Below are positions 41,744 to 50,278 of a stretch of 64,000 nt of DNA, piece by piece (positions within the stretch are counted from its first letter, which is position 1; each line of letters opens with the position of its first letter). Source of the DNA: Microbacterium enclense (GTDB taxonomy: Bacteria > Actinomycetota > Actinomycetes > Actinomycetales > Microbacteriaceae); the NCBI RefSeq assembly GCF_001456955.1, contig NZ_KQ758473.1, positions 1-64,000 of the forward strand. The letters run 5' to 3'. Position numbers and translations under genes: made by a program. The notes under the pieces are model-generated. The model had not been told where the DNA came from. It saw only the letters and a program-made list of their open reading frames with translations, and ran no database searches.

Positions 41744-43162
41744 ATGTCCGATGTCCTCATCGACCGACCCGAGCTCGAGAGCCTGGGGCAATACGAGTTC
41801 GGCTGGCACGACACCGATGCCGCCGGCGCGATCGCGCAGCGCGGGATCAACGAGGACGTCGTGCGCGGCATCTCCTCGCTGAAGTCCGAGCCGGAGTGGA
41901 TGCTGAAGACGCGCCTCAAGGGCTACCAGCTCTTCGGCCGCAAGCCCATGCCGACCTGGGGCGCCGATCTCAGCGAGATCGACTTCGACAACATCAAGTA
42001 CTTCGTGCGGTCCACCGAGAAGCAGGCGCAGACCTGGGAAGACCTCCCGGAAGAGATCCGCAACACCTACGAGAAGCTCGGAATCCCCGAGGCCGAGCGC
42101 CAGCGCCTCGTCGCCGGCGTCGCCGCGCAGTACGAGTCCGAGGTGGTCTACCACCAGATCCGCGAAGACCTCGAGCAGCAGGGTGTCATCTTCATGGACA
42201 CCGACACGGCGCTGCGCGAGCACCCCGAGTTCTTCGAGGAGTACTTCGGCACCGTCATCCCCGCGGGCGACAACAAGTTCGCGGCGCTGAACACGGCGGT
42301 GTGGTCGGGCGGCTCGTTCGTCTACGTCCCCAAGGGCGTGCACGTCGAGATCCCGCTGCAGGCGTACTTCCGCATCAACACCGAGAACATGGGCCAGTTC
42401 GAGCGGACCCTGATCATCGCCGACGAAGACAGCTACGTGCACTACATCGAGGGCTGCACCGCCCCGATCTACAAGAGCGACTCGCTGCACTCGGCCGTTG
42501 TCGAGATCATCGTGAAGAAGAACGCCCGCGTGCGCTACACGACGATCCAGAACTGGTCGAACAACGTCTACAACCTCGTCACCAAGCGCGCGGTCGCCCA
42601 CGAGGGCGCCACCATGGAGTGGGTCGACGGCAACATCGGCTCCAAGGTGACGATGAAGTACCCCTCCATCTACCTGATGGGCGAGCACGCCAAGGGCGAG
42701 ACCCTGTCGGTCGCCTTCGCCGGCCCCGGTCAGCACCAGGACGCCGGCGCGAAGATGATCCACATGGCGCCGTACACGCAGTCGTCGATCGTGTCGAAGT
42801 CGATCGCCCGCGGCGGCGGTCGCGCCGGGTACCGCGGCGAGGTGCGAGTGGATGCCAACGCGCACCACTCCGCCAACACGGTGCGCTGCGACGCGCTGCT
42901 GGTCGACACCATCTCGCGCAGCGACACGTACCCCGCCATCGACATCCGCGTCGACGACGTGCAGCTCGGCCACGAAGCCACCGTCTCGAAGGTCAGCGAG
43001 GAGCAGCTCTTCTACCTGCAGTCGCGCGGCCTGCCCGAAGACGAGGCCATGGCCATGATCGTCCGCGGTTTCATCGAGCCCATCGCGCGGGAGCTCCCCA
43101 TGGAGTACGCGCTCGAACTGAACAAGCTCATCGAGATGGGCATGGAAGGCAGTGTTGGTTAA
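41744..43162 (+). CDS. sufB: Fe-S cluster assembly scaffold SufB
   Basis: A 472-aa core subunit of the SUF scaffold that assembles Fe-S clusters with SufC and SufD. The conserved end '[23 protein letters not shown]' and the '[20 protein letters not shown]' strand with its Cys are visible. ATG 41744 has AAGGAGA about 9 nt upstream; a GTG at 41735 is too close to that site. It heads sufB-sufD-ferredoxin-sufC-sufT. No sufR repressor lies upstream; the 258 bp before it carry a -10-like TAGAAT at 41573. Confidence 0.96.
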   Translation: MSDVLIDRPELESLGQYEFGWHDTDAAGAIAQRGINEDVVRGISSLKSEPEWMLKTRLKGYQLFGRKPMPTWGADLSEIDFDNIKYFVRSTEKQAQTWEDLPEEIRNTYEKLGIPEAERQRLVAGVAAQYESEVVYHQIREDLEQQGVIFMDTDTALREHPEFFEEYFGTVIPAGDNKFAALNTAVWSGGSFVYVPKGVHVEIPLQAYFRINTENMGQFERTLIIADEDSYVHYIEGCTAPIYKSDSLHSAVVEIIVKKNARVRYTTIQNWSNNVYNLVTKRAVAHEGATMEWVDGNIGSKVTMKYPSIYLMGEHAKGETLSVAFAGPGQHQDAGAKMIHMAPYTQSSIVSKSIARGGGRAGYRGEVRVDANAHHSANTVRCDALLVDTISRSDTYPAIDIRVDDVQLGHEATVSKVSEEQLFYLQSRGLPEDEAMAMIVRGFIEPIARELPMEYALELNKLIEMGMEGSVG

Positions 43163-44353
43163 GTGACGACTGCGACGCAGACCCCCGCAGCCGCCGAAGG
43201 TCATATCGACCCGGCCGCCCTCGTGGCATCCGTCGTTCCGGTGCAGACGCGCTCGGAGCGGGCGACCTCGTTCGATCCGGCCGACTTCGGCCTGCCGACC
43301 GGCCGTGAGGTCAACTGGAAGCTCAGCCCGATCGACCGGCTCGCGCCGTTGTTCGCCGACGAGGCCGGCCCGACCGGTGTCATGCGCGTCGAGGTCGAGG
43401 CCCCGGCCGAGCTCCAGCAGTCGCGCCTCGGCGCCGGTGACGCCCCGCGCGGCGAGCACTTCCGCCCCGAAGACCTGCCCGCCGCCCTGGCCTGGACCCA
43501 CGAGAGCGAGGCGCCGCTGCTGCGGATCCCCGCGAACGTCGAGCTCGACGCACCCGTCGTCGTGCGGCTCACCGGTACCGGCGGCCTCGCGCACGCCCAC
43601 GTGGTGATCGAGGCGCAGGCGAACTCGCGGGGCACCGTCGTGCTGCGTCACGAGGGCACGGCCCAGCACGCGCAGAACGTCGAGATCATCGTGCGCGACG
43701 GCGCCGACCTCACGGTCGTGTCGGTGCAGAAGTGGGACGACGACGCGATCCACGCCTCCGCCCACCAGGCCCGTGTCGACCGCGACGCCAAGCTGACGCA
43801 CGTCGTGGTCAGCTTCGGCGGCGGCGTCGTGCGTGTCAACCCGTCGGTGGAGCTCGCGGGCGCCGGATCCGAGGGGCGCCTGTACGGCCTGTCGTTCTCC
43901 GACGCCGGCCAGCACCTCGAGTCGCAGGTGTACCTGCACCACAAGGGACCGCACACGGTCGGCGACGTGCTCTACAAGGGCGCCCTGCAGGGCGCCAGCG
44001 CGCGCAGCGTCTGGATCGGCGACGTGCTCATCGGGCCGGATGCCACGGGCACCGACTCCTACGAGGCCAACCGCAACCTCGTGCTCACCGACGGCGCTCG
44101 CGCCGACTCGATCCCGAACCTCGAGATCGAGACCGGCGACATCCAGGGAGCGGGTCACGCCAGCGCCACGGGGCGCTTCGACGACGAGCAGCTGTTCTAC
44201 TTGCAGGCCCGCGGCATCGCCGAAGACGAGGCGCGACGCCTGGTTGTGCTCGGCTTCCTGAGCGAGATCGTGCAGCGCATCGGCATCCCCGAGCTCGAGA
44301 CCGAGCTGACCGAGGCGATCGAGCGCGAGCTGGCCGAGGGGGCAGCCGCGTGA
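43163..44353 (+). CDS. sufD: Fe-S cluster assembly protein SufD
   Basis: A 396-aa partner of SufB in the SufBC2D complex. The C-terminal 'HASATGRFDDEQLFYLQARGIAEDEARRLVVLGFL' is the SufB/SufD family signature and holds a conserved His used for iron entry. GTG 43163 immediately follows the sufB TAA. It overlaps the next gene by 4 bp. Confidence 0.95.
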   Translation: MTTATQTPAAAEGHIDPAALVASVVPVQTRSERATSFDPADFGLPTGREVNWKLSPIDRLAPLFADEAGPTGVMRVEVEAPAELQQSRLGAGDAPRGEHFRPEDLPAALAWTHESEAPLLRIPANVELDAPVVVRLTGTGGLAHAHVVIEAQANSRGTVVLRHEGTAQHAQNVEIIVRDGADLTVVSVQKWDDDAIHASAHQARVDRDAKLTHVVVSFGGGVVRVNPSVELAGAGSEGRLYGLSFSDAGQHLESQVYLHHKGPHTVGDVLYKGALQGASARSVWIGDVLIGPDATGTDSYEANRNLVLTDGARADSIPNLEIETGDIQGAGHASATGRFDDEQLFYLQARGIAEDEARRLVVLGFLSEIVQRIGIPELETELTEAIERELAEGAAA

Positions 44354-44679
44354 GCGCGTCCCGCGCCTGCGCGCTGAGCGACCTCGTGCAAGACGAAGCG
44401 CACCGCGTCGAGATCGACGGTGTTGCGATCGCCGTCGTGCTCGACGGCAACGGCGATGTGCACGCGATCGGCGACGTCTGCACGCACGGCGACATCTCGC
44501 TGTCGGACGGCTTCGTCGAGGGCGAGACGCTGGAGTGCTGGGCGCACGGCTCGGCGTTCTCGCTCAAGACCGGTCGCCCCCTCAACCTCCCGGCCTTCGA
44601 GCCGGTGCCCGTGTACGAGGTCGTGATCGACGGAGACGACGTGCTCATCGATCCGTCCGTCACCAAGGCGACGGCCTGA
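44350..44679 (+). CDS. Rieske-type ferredoxin subunit in the suf operon
   Basis: A 109-aa protein with the Rieske 2Fe-2S ligand pairs C-x-H ('VCTHGD') and C-x-x-H ('ECWAHGS') about 17 residues apart. Small Rieske ferredoxins of this type donate electrons to oxygenases, but within actinobacterial suf operons they are thought to supply electrons for cluster assembly. GTG 44350 overlaps the sufD stop (GTGA), giving tight coupling. Confidence 0.92.
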   Translation: MSASRACALSDLVQDEAHRVEIDGVAIAVVLDGNGDVHAIGDVCTHGDISLSDGFVEGETLECWAHGSAFSLKTGRPLNLPAFEPVPVYEVVIDGDDVLIDPSVTKATA

Positions 44680-44717
44680 GCCTCGCCCCCACGACCCAGA
44701 CTTACGTAAGGAACCCC

Positions 44718-45488
44718 ATGTCTGTCCTCGAGATCCGCGACCTCCACGTGACGGTCGAGACGGAGAACGGTACGACCCCGATCCTCAACGGTGTGACGCT
44801 GACGCTGCGCACCGGCGAGACCCATGCCATCATGGGCCCCAACGGCTCCGGCAAGTCGACCCTGGCGTACACGATCGCCGGCCACCCCAAGTACACCGTC
44901 ACGAGCGGCTCGATCACCCTCGACGGTGAAGACGTGCTCGAGATGAGCGTCGACGAGCGCGCCCGCGCCGGTCTCTTCCTCGCGATGCAGTACCCGGTCG
45001 AGATCCCCGGCGTCACCGTCACGAACTTCCTGCGCACGGCCAAGACGGCGATCGACGGCGAGGCGCCGGCGATCCGCAGCTGGACCAAGGACGTCAAGGG
45101 CGCCATGCAGAACCTGCGCATGGACGCGAAGTTCGCCGCGCGCAACGTCAACGAGGGCTTCTCGGGCGGCGAGAAGAAGCGCCACGAGATCCTGCAGCTC
45201 GAACTCCTCAAGCCGAAGATCGCCGTGCTCGACGAGACCGACTCGGGTCTCGACGTCGACGCGCTGAAGATCGTGTCGGAGGGCGTGAACCGCGCCAAGG
45301 AGCAGACCGACCTCGGTGTGCTGCTGATCACGCACTACACCCGCATCCTGCGCTACATCCGTCCCGACTTCGTTCACGTCGTGGTCAAGGGCAAGATCGT
45401 CGAAGAGGGCGGGCCCGAGCTCGCCGACCGTCTCGAGGAAGAGGGTTACGACCGTTTCCTCGAGGCCGGTACGCCGGTCGACGCGTAA
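44718..45488 (+). CDS. sufC: Fe-S cluster assembly ATPase SufC
   Basis: A 256-aa ABC-type ATPase powering SufBC2D. Walker A 'GPNGSGKST' starts near residue 40, the Q-loop is 'LAMQYPVEIPGV', the signature 'FSGGEKKRHEI' and Walker B 'IAVLDETDSGLD'. The last four are the distinctive SufC forms. ATG 44718 has AAGGAA upstream. No sufS or sufU follows. Confidence 0.96.
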   Translation: MSVLEIRDLHVTVETENGTTPILNGVTLTLRTGETHAIMGPNGSGKSTLAYTIAGHPKYTVTSGSITLDGEDVLEMSVDERARAGLFLAMQYPVEIPGVTVTNFLRTAKTAIDGEAPAIRSWTKDVKGAMQNLRMDAKFAARNVNEGFSGGEKKRHEILQLELLKPKIAVLDETDSGLDVDALKIVSEGVNRAKEQTDLGVLLITHYTRILRYIRPDFVHVVVKGKIVEEGGPELADRLEEEGYDRFLEAGTPVDA

Positions 45489-45497
45489 GATCGTTAC

Positions 45498-45827
45498 ATG
45501 ACCGCAACCCTCGCGCCCGAGAAGTACGACGAGGTCACCGAGGCCCTGAAAGACGTCATGGACCCCGAACTGGGGATCAACGTCGTCGATCTGGGACTCA
45601 TCTACGACCTCGCGTGGGATGACGAGAACGACGCCCTCGTCATCCACATGACCTTGACGTCGGCCGGCTGCCCGCTGACCGACGTGCTCGAAGAGCAGAC
45701 GGCTCAGGCCCTCGACAACGTCGTGGACCGCTTCCGCATCAACTGGGTGTGGATGCCGCCGTGGGGTCCCGAGCGGATCACCGACGACGGCCGCGACATG
45801 ATGCGCGCCCTCGGCTTCGCGATCTGA
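45498..45827 (+). CDS. sufT: SufT-like MIP18 family protein (DUF59)
   Basis: A 109-aa protein of the MIP18/PaaD family: 'ALKDVMDPELGINVVDLGLIYDL' and 'MTLTSAGCPLTDVLEEQ', the latter with the conserved Cys. Members help mature or deliver Fe-S clusters. It lies 10 nt after sufC and ends before a strong hairpin, closing the operon. Confidence 0.92.
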   Translation: MTATLAPEKYDEVTEALKDVMDPELGINVVDLGLIYDLAWDDENDALVIHMTLTSAGCPLTDVLEEQTAQALDNVVDRFRINWVWMPPWGPERITDDGRDMMRALGFAI

Positions 45828-45840
45828 GAGCTCTCACCGA

Positions 45841-45866
45841 ACGCCCGCCCCTCGAGGGGCGGGCGT
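45841..45866 (+). terminator. suf operon terminator
   Basis: A perfect 13-bp inverted repeat ACGCCCGCCCCTC/GAGGGGCGGGCGT, 14 nt after the stop, followed by TGGTCG. Confidence 0.75.
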
Positions 45867-46006
45867 TGGTCGTCCACCGGCGGGGAGACGTGGCATTCTG
45901 CGGGGCGGTGACGCAGGGAGTGCCGCCACGTGGCTCTGTCGGGCGTGACTCGCCGCTCGTGTTTCGCTGTCTGACGCCATGATGCGGCGCCATCCGCGGC
46001 CCTCAA

Positions 46007-46012
46007 TAGGCT
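46007..46012 (+). promoter_or_regulatory. -10 element TAGGCT, leaderless promoter
   Basis: TAGGCT ends 6 nt before the ATG at 46019. It decides the start of the aminotransferase over a TTG two codons upstream. Confidence 0.6.
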
Positions 46013-46018
46013 TTGCGG

Positions 46019-47242
46019 ATGAGCGTTTCCCCTCTGCAGGCCCTTCCGCTCGAGCTCCTCCGTCAGCGTACGAGCACGAAGTGGCGCTCGTACGGTGACG
46101 ACGTCATCCCCATGTTCGTGGCCGAGACCGACTTCGCCCTCGCGCCCGCGATCACCGCGGCGCTGCAGCGCGCCGTCGAGATCGGCGACACGGGATACAC
46201 CCCGCCGCGGCCGGGAATCGACCTCGACTTCGCCGACTACGCCCAGCGCCGGTGGGGCTGGCGGCCCGATCCGGCGAAGATCCGGTGGACGGGTGACGTC
46301 ATGATGGGCGTCGTGGAAGTGCTGCGCGCGGTCACATCGCCCGGCGATCGTGTGGTCGTGACACCGCCCGTGTACCCGCCGTTCTACGACACGGTGGAGG
46401 AGGCGGGTGCCGTGGTCGAGCGGGTGCCGCTCCTCGACCACGGCGACCGGTGGAGTCTCGACCTCGACGGCATCGAACGGGCGTTGGCCGACGGCGCGCG
46501 GTCGGTGCTGCTGTGCAATCCGCACAACCCGACCGGCACGGTGCACGCCCGGGAGTCGCTCGCCGCCCTCGCGCGCCTCGCGCACCGTTACGGTGCCACG
46601 GTCGTCAGCGACGAGATCCACGCGCCCCTCACGCACGCGCCCGCCGTGTTCACCCCGTTCCTGGATGCCGCGCCCGAGGCGGCGGCGGTCGGGTACACCG
46701 TGACGAGCGCGAGCAAGACCTACAACCTCGCCGGCCTGAAGTGCGCCGTGATCGTGACCGGCTCCGAGGAGACGGCCGCGGTGGTGCGGGCCCTGCCGTG
46801 GGAGGTCGAGTGGCGCGCCGGGCTGTTCGGCGTCATCGCGAACCGCGCAGCGTTCGCACCCGACAGCGACCAGTGGCTCGAGGGGCTGCTGGCGGCGCTC
46901 GATCACAACCGCCGGTTGCTGGCCGACCTGCTGACCGAGCACCTGCCGCTCGCCCGGTACCGGATTCCGGATGCCGGCTTCCTCGCGTGGGTCGACGTCT
47001 CGGCGTACGGGTGGGGCGACAATCCCGCCCCGTTCATCCGCCGCGAGGCGAAGGTCGCGCTGCACCACGGACCGCTCTTCGGCGAAGAAGGCGTGGGACA
47101 CGTGCGCATCAACGTCGGGTGCGACCCGGAGGTGCTGCGCGACGCGATCGAGCGGATCGGTCGTCTGGCGGTGGCCACCGATGCCGACGCGGGCGGATCG
47201 TCCATCGTCGAGACGTCGCTCGTGGCATCCGAAGATAGGTAA
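46019..47242 (+). CDS. PLP-dependent aminotransferase / C-S lyase (MalY/PatB family)
   Basis: A 407-aa fold-type I PLP enzyme. The PLP-binding Lys is near residue 233 in 'SASKTYNLAG', preceded by 'CNPHNPTGTV' and 'VSDEIHAPL' (Asp stacking the cofactor). The initial 'STKWRSYGDDVIPMFVAETDF' is the MalY/PatB signature, whose members cleave cystathionine or cysteine C-S bonds. It begins from its own leaderless promoter directly after the suf operon, which hints at, but does not prove, a role in cysteine/sulfur metabolism. Length is normal. Confidence 0.92.
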   Translation: MSVSPLQALPLELLRQRTSTKWRSYGDDVIPMFVAETDFALAPAITAALQRAVEIGDTGYTPPRPGIDLDFADYAQRRWGWRPDPAKIRWTGDVMMGVVEVLRAVTSPGDRVVVTPPVYPPFYDTVEEAGAVVERVPLLDHGDRWSLDLDGIERALADGARSVLLCNPHNPTGTVHARESLAALARLAHRYGATVVSDEIHAPLTHAPAVFTPFLDAAPEAAAVGYTVTSASKTYNLAGLKCAVIVTGSEETAAVVRALPWEVEWRAGLFGVIANRAAFAPDSDQWLEGLLAALDHNRRLLADLLTEHLPLARYRIPDAGFLAWVDVSAYGWGDNPAPFIRREAKVALHHGPLFGEEGVGHVRINVGCDPEVLRDAIERIGRLAVATDADAGGSSIVETSLVASEDR

Positions 47243-47253
47243 GGGTATCCTTA
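47235..47253. promoter_or_regulatory. DtxR/IdeR-like iron box upstream of the siderophore reductase
   Basis: A 19-bp site matching about 14 of 19 positions of the TTAGGTTAGSCTAACCTAA iron-box consensus. A -10-like TATCCT (47246-47251) lies inside it and ends 6 nt before the GTG at 47258. Occupancy by the iron-loaded repressor would block this leaderless promoter. Confidence 0.65.
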
Positions 47254-47257
47254 TCGA

Positions 47258-48187
47258 GTGATCACCGCCACGCGCCCCGCCTACCGCCCGTACGTCGCGA
47301 CGGTGAAGGCCGCGCAGCGGCTGTCGCCGCACTTCGTGCGCGTGACGTTCACGTCGCCCGACTTCGACGTCTTCGGCACCGATCGCCGTGATCAGCGCGT
47401 CAAGCTCGTGCTGCCCGGTGCCGACGGGCGCGTCTGCGACATCGGGCAGGACGATCCGGATGCCATCGCGAACGGCGAGTGGTACACCCGGTGGCGCGAT
47501 CTACCCGATGAGGAGCGCATGCCGTTCCGCACCTACACCGTGCGACGCGTCGATCCCGAGGCCCTCGAGCTCGACATCGACTTCGTCGTGCACCATGACG
47601 CGGGTCCCGCGGGATCATGGGCGGAGGCGGCTGCCGCCGGCGATCATCTCGTCGTGGTCGGCCCCGACGCCCGCAGTCCCGAGTCGGCGCAGGGAATCGA
47701 CTTCCACCCCGGCACGGCGCGCCGCATCCTGCTCGCCGGCGACGAGACCGCTGCTCCGGCGATCTGCGCCGTGCTCGAGGGGCTGGAGCCCGGCCTCGAC
47801 GTCGATGCGTTCATCGAGGTGCCCACCGTCGACGACGCCCTGCCGGTTCGCAGCGGCGGAGGGCGCGTGCACTGGCTGGCACGTGAAGACCGGCCCCACG
47901 GCGAGGCGCTCATCGAGGCGGTCGAGGCGTGGACGACGGCATCCGCAGACGTGCTCGCGCGTGCGGCCGCGCCGCGTCCGCAGGTGCTCGAAGACATCGA
48001 CCTCGATGTGGAGCTGCTCTGGGACAGCCCCGACGATGCAGAGGGCGAGTTCTACGCGTGGATCGCGGGGGAGTCCTCGACCGTCAAGCTGCTGCGCCGG
48101 ATGCTGGTCTCGGGGTGCGGTGTCGACCGCGGTCGCGTGGCGTTCATGGGCTACTGGCGCGCGGGCCAGGTCGAACGCACGGCCTGA
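47258..48187 (+). CDS. Siderophore-interacting protein (NADPH-dependent ferric reductase)
   Basis: A 309-aa cytoplasmic flavoprotein of the ViuB/SIP family that reduces iron in imported ferric siderophores. The FAD-binding 'PFRTYTVRRVD' (near residues 88-98) and the C-terminal 'FYAWIAGESSTVKLLRRML' NAD(P)H region are typical. GTG 47258 is fixed by the leaderless promoter inside the iron box. Its likely partner is the ferric-siderophore ABC system encoded convergently. Confidence 0.94.
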   Translation: MITATRPAYRPYVATVKAAQRLSPHFVRVTFTSPDFDVFGTDRRDQRVKLVLPGADGRVCDIGQDDPDAIANGEWYTRWRDLPDEERMPFRTYTVRRVDPEALELDIDFVVHHDAGPAGSWAEAAAAGDHLVVVGPDARSPESAQGIDFHPGTARRILLAGDETAAPAICAVLEGLEPGLDVDAFIEVPTVDDALPVRSGGGRVHWLAREDRPHGEALIEAVEAWTTASADVLARAAAPRPQVLEDIDLDVELLWDSPDDAEGEFYAWIAGESSTVKLLRRMLVSGCGVDRGRVAFMGYWRAGQVERTA

Positions 48188-48213
48188 CAGCGGCGCCCTG
48201 CAACGCATGACGA

Positions 48214-48239
48214 GAAGCCCCGGCCGCGGCCGGGGCTTC
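48214..48239. terminator. Terminator between SIP and the iron ABC operon
   Basis: A perfect palindrome GAAGCCCCGGCC/GGCCGGGGCTTC, 27 nt past the SIP stop. Confidence 0.7.
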
Positions 48240-48286
48240 CGTCGTTGCTCGAGCGTGTCGGCTGGGGCTCCGCTGCGCGTGCAGGA

Positions 48287-48377
48287 GCGGCTGTGCACGC
48301 TCGTCTGGCCTGCGTGTGCACAGCCGTCCGTGCTCGCTCGTCACGGCTGCGTGTGCACAGCAGTCCGCGCTCGCTCG
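48287..48377. repeat. Short direct and inverted repeats in the convergent intergenic region
   Basis: Two 31-bp direct copies (48310-48340 and 48347-48377) differ at two positions; both start CTGCGTGTGCACAGC. Upstream, CGGCTGTGCAC near 48287 is the inverse of GTGCACAGCCG in copy 1, so a stem can form. It lies just past the end of the iron ABC operon. Confidence 0.65.
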
Positions 48378-48383
48378 GTGGAG

Positions 48384-49220
48384 TTACCGGTGGGAGACCG
48401 TCTGCGCCTGCTCGGGCTCGGCGACGGTGTGATGGCGGCCGATGGGGATGACCATGGGTCGCCCGGTCAGCGGATCCGGAACCACGCGGCTGTCGAGGCC
48501 GAAGACGCGCCGCACCGTGTCTTCGGTGAGGACGTCGCCGGGGTCTCCGGCCGCGATGACCTGACCCTGCGCCATGGCGACGAGGTGGTCGGCGTAGCGG
48601 GCGGCGAGGTTGAGGTCGTGCAGCACCATCGCCACGGTGGTGCCCCGCTCGCGGTTGAGGTCGGTCAGCAGATCGAGCACGTCGATCTGGTGGCTGATGT
48701 CGAGGAACGTCGTGGGCTCGTCGAGGAGCAGCACGTCGGTCTCCTGCGCGAGCGCCATAGCGATCCACACGCGCTGTCGCTGTCCGCCGCTGAGTTCGTC
48801 GACCGGACGATCGGCCAGGTGCGTGACGTCGGTCGCCTCGAGGGCCCGGGCGACCGCGGCGTCGTCGGCGCTCGTCCACCGCGAGAGGGCGCCCTGATGC
48901 GGGTGGCGGCCGCGGCTGACGAGGTCGGACACGGCGATACCGTCGGGGGCGATCGGCGACTGCGGCAGCAGACCGAGCACACGGGCCACCTGCTTGGTGG
49001 GCAGGCGGTGGATGGCCTTGCCGTCGAGGAGCACCTGACCGGACGAGGGGGTGAGCAGCCGCGCCATCGCCTTCAACAGCGTCGACTTGCCGCAGGCGTT
49101 GGCGCCGACGATCGCCGTGACCCGGCCCGCGGGGACGCGGAGGTCGAGGGAGTCGACGATGGTTCGGTCGCCGTACCCGAGGGTGACGCCCTCGGCCGCC
49201 AGGGATCGCTCGATGGTCAT
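48384..49220 (-). CDS. fepC: Iron-siderophore ABC transporter, ATP-binding protein
   Basis: A 278-aa ABC ATPase of the FepC/FhuC class. Walker A 'GANACGKST', the signature 'LSGGQRQRVWIAMALAQ', Walker B 'VLLLDEPTTFLD' and the H-loop 'VLHDLNLAARYADH' are present. ATG 49220 overlaps the upstream permease stop by 4 bp. It is the last gene of the operon. Confidence 0.95.
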   Translation of the reverse strand: MTIERSLAAEGVTLGYGDRTIVDSLDLRVPAGRVTAIVGANACGKSTLLKAMARLLTPSSGQVLLDGKAIHRLPTKQVARVLGLLPQSPIAPDGIAVSDLVSRGRHPHQGALSRWTSADDAAVARALEATDVTHLADRPVDELSGGQRQRVWIAMALAQETDVLLLDEPTTFLDISHQIDVLDLLTDLNRERGTTVAMVLHDLNLAARYADHLVAMAQGQVIAAGDPGDVLTEDTVRRVFGLDSRVVPDPLTGRPMVIPIGRHHTVAEPEQAQTVSHR

Positions 49221-50278
49221 AGCGTGGTACCTCCGGATCGACTGCTCCGCACGAGCAGGTAGATGAGATAGGGAGCGCCCAGCACGCCCGTGATGACGCC
49301 CACCGGCAGCCGCGTGCCGAAGGCGAACTGCGCGCAGTAGTCGGCCACGAGCACGAGGAGCGCTCCGACGAGGCCCGCCGGCAGCACGGGCGAGCCGACC
49401 GGGCCGAGAAGGCGCACGGCGATGGGGCCGGCGAGGAACGAGACGAAGGCGATGGGGCCGGCGGCGGCCGTGCCGAAGGCGAGCAGACCGACTGCCGCGA
49501 CGATGAGCAGCACGCGACTGCGCTCGACCGGGAGGCCGACGGCCGCGGCGGTCTCGTCGCCCATGCGCAGGATCTCGAGGCGTCGGGCGAGCACCAGCAG
49601 GACGGGTGCGAGCACGATCACCGCTCCCGCCACGGGCAGGGCGCGGTCCCAGGTGGCGTCGTTGAGGTTGCCGGTGATCCAGCGCATCGCCGCGGGGAGG
49701 TCCCACTCGGCCGCGCGCGAGATCACGTACGAGACGACGGCCTGGCACATGGCGGCGACGCCGATGCCCACGAGGATGAGGCGTGCCCCGGAGCCGCCCT
49801 TGCGGTAGGCGAGCAGGTAGATGGACAGCGCCACGGTGAGGGCGGCGGCCATGGCCATGACCGACACCGCGGTCTCGCCGACGCCGAGCACGACGATGCC
49901 GATGACGGCCGCCGCGCTGGCGCCGGTGTTGATGCCGATGACGTCGGGGCTCGCTAGGGCGTTGCGGAGCATCGACTGGAAGACGACCCCGCCCATTCCG
50001 AAGCACAGACCCGTCAGCAGGCCCGTGACGGCGCGCGGCAGGCGCAGCTCGCCGACGGTGAAGGAGGCGCCGGGCACGCGTTGACCGGTCAGCACGCCCC
50101 AGACCTCGGCGGGGGAGTAGATGGTTTGCCCGAGCATGAGGGAGAGGGCGAAGGCGGTCACGACCGCCGCGGCCAGGATGCCGGTGACCGTCACCCATCG
50201 CGCACGACGGCGGCGGCGACCCGCGCGAACGAGCGCGAGAGCATCGACGGCAGACGTCGAGAGGATGCCGGCGCTCAC
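49217..50278 (-). CDS. fepG: Iron-siderophore ABC transporter, permease (FepG-like)
   Basis: A 353-aa FecCD-family permease with eight to ten helices. It has 'ELRLPRAVTGLLTGLCFGMGGVVFQSMLRNALASPDVIGINTGAS', the canonical FecCD motif, and the C-terminal 'GVITGVLGAPYLIYLL'. GTG 50278 overlaps the preceding permease by 4 bp. It forms a heterodimeric channel with the next protein. Confidence 0.94.
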   Translation of the reverse strand: MSAGILSTSAVDALALVRAGRRRRRARWVTVTGILAAAVVTAFALSLMLGQTIYSPAEVWGVLTGQRVPGASFTVGELRLPRAVTGLLTGLCFGMGGVVFQSMLRNALASPDVIGINTGASAAAVIGIVVLGVGETAVSVMAMAAALTVALSIYLLAYRKGGSGARLILVGIGVAAMCQAVVSYVISRAAEWDLPAAMRWITGNLNDATWDRALPVAGAVIVLAPVLLVLARRLEILRMGDETAAAVGLPVERSRVLLIVAAVGLLAFGTAAAGPIAFVSFLAGPIAVRLLGPVGSPVLPAGLVGALLVLVADYCAQFAFGTRLPVGVITGVLGAPYLIYLLVRSSRSGGTTL

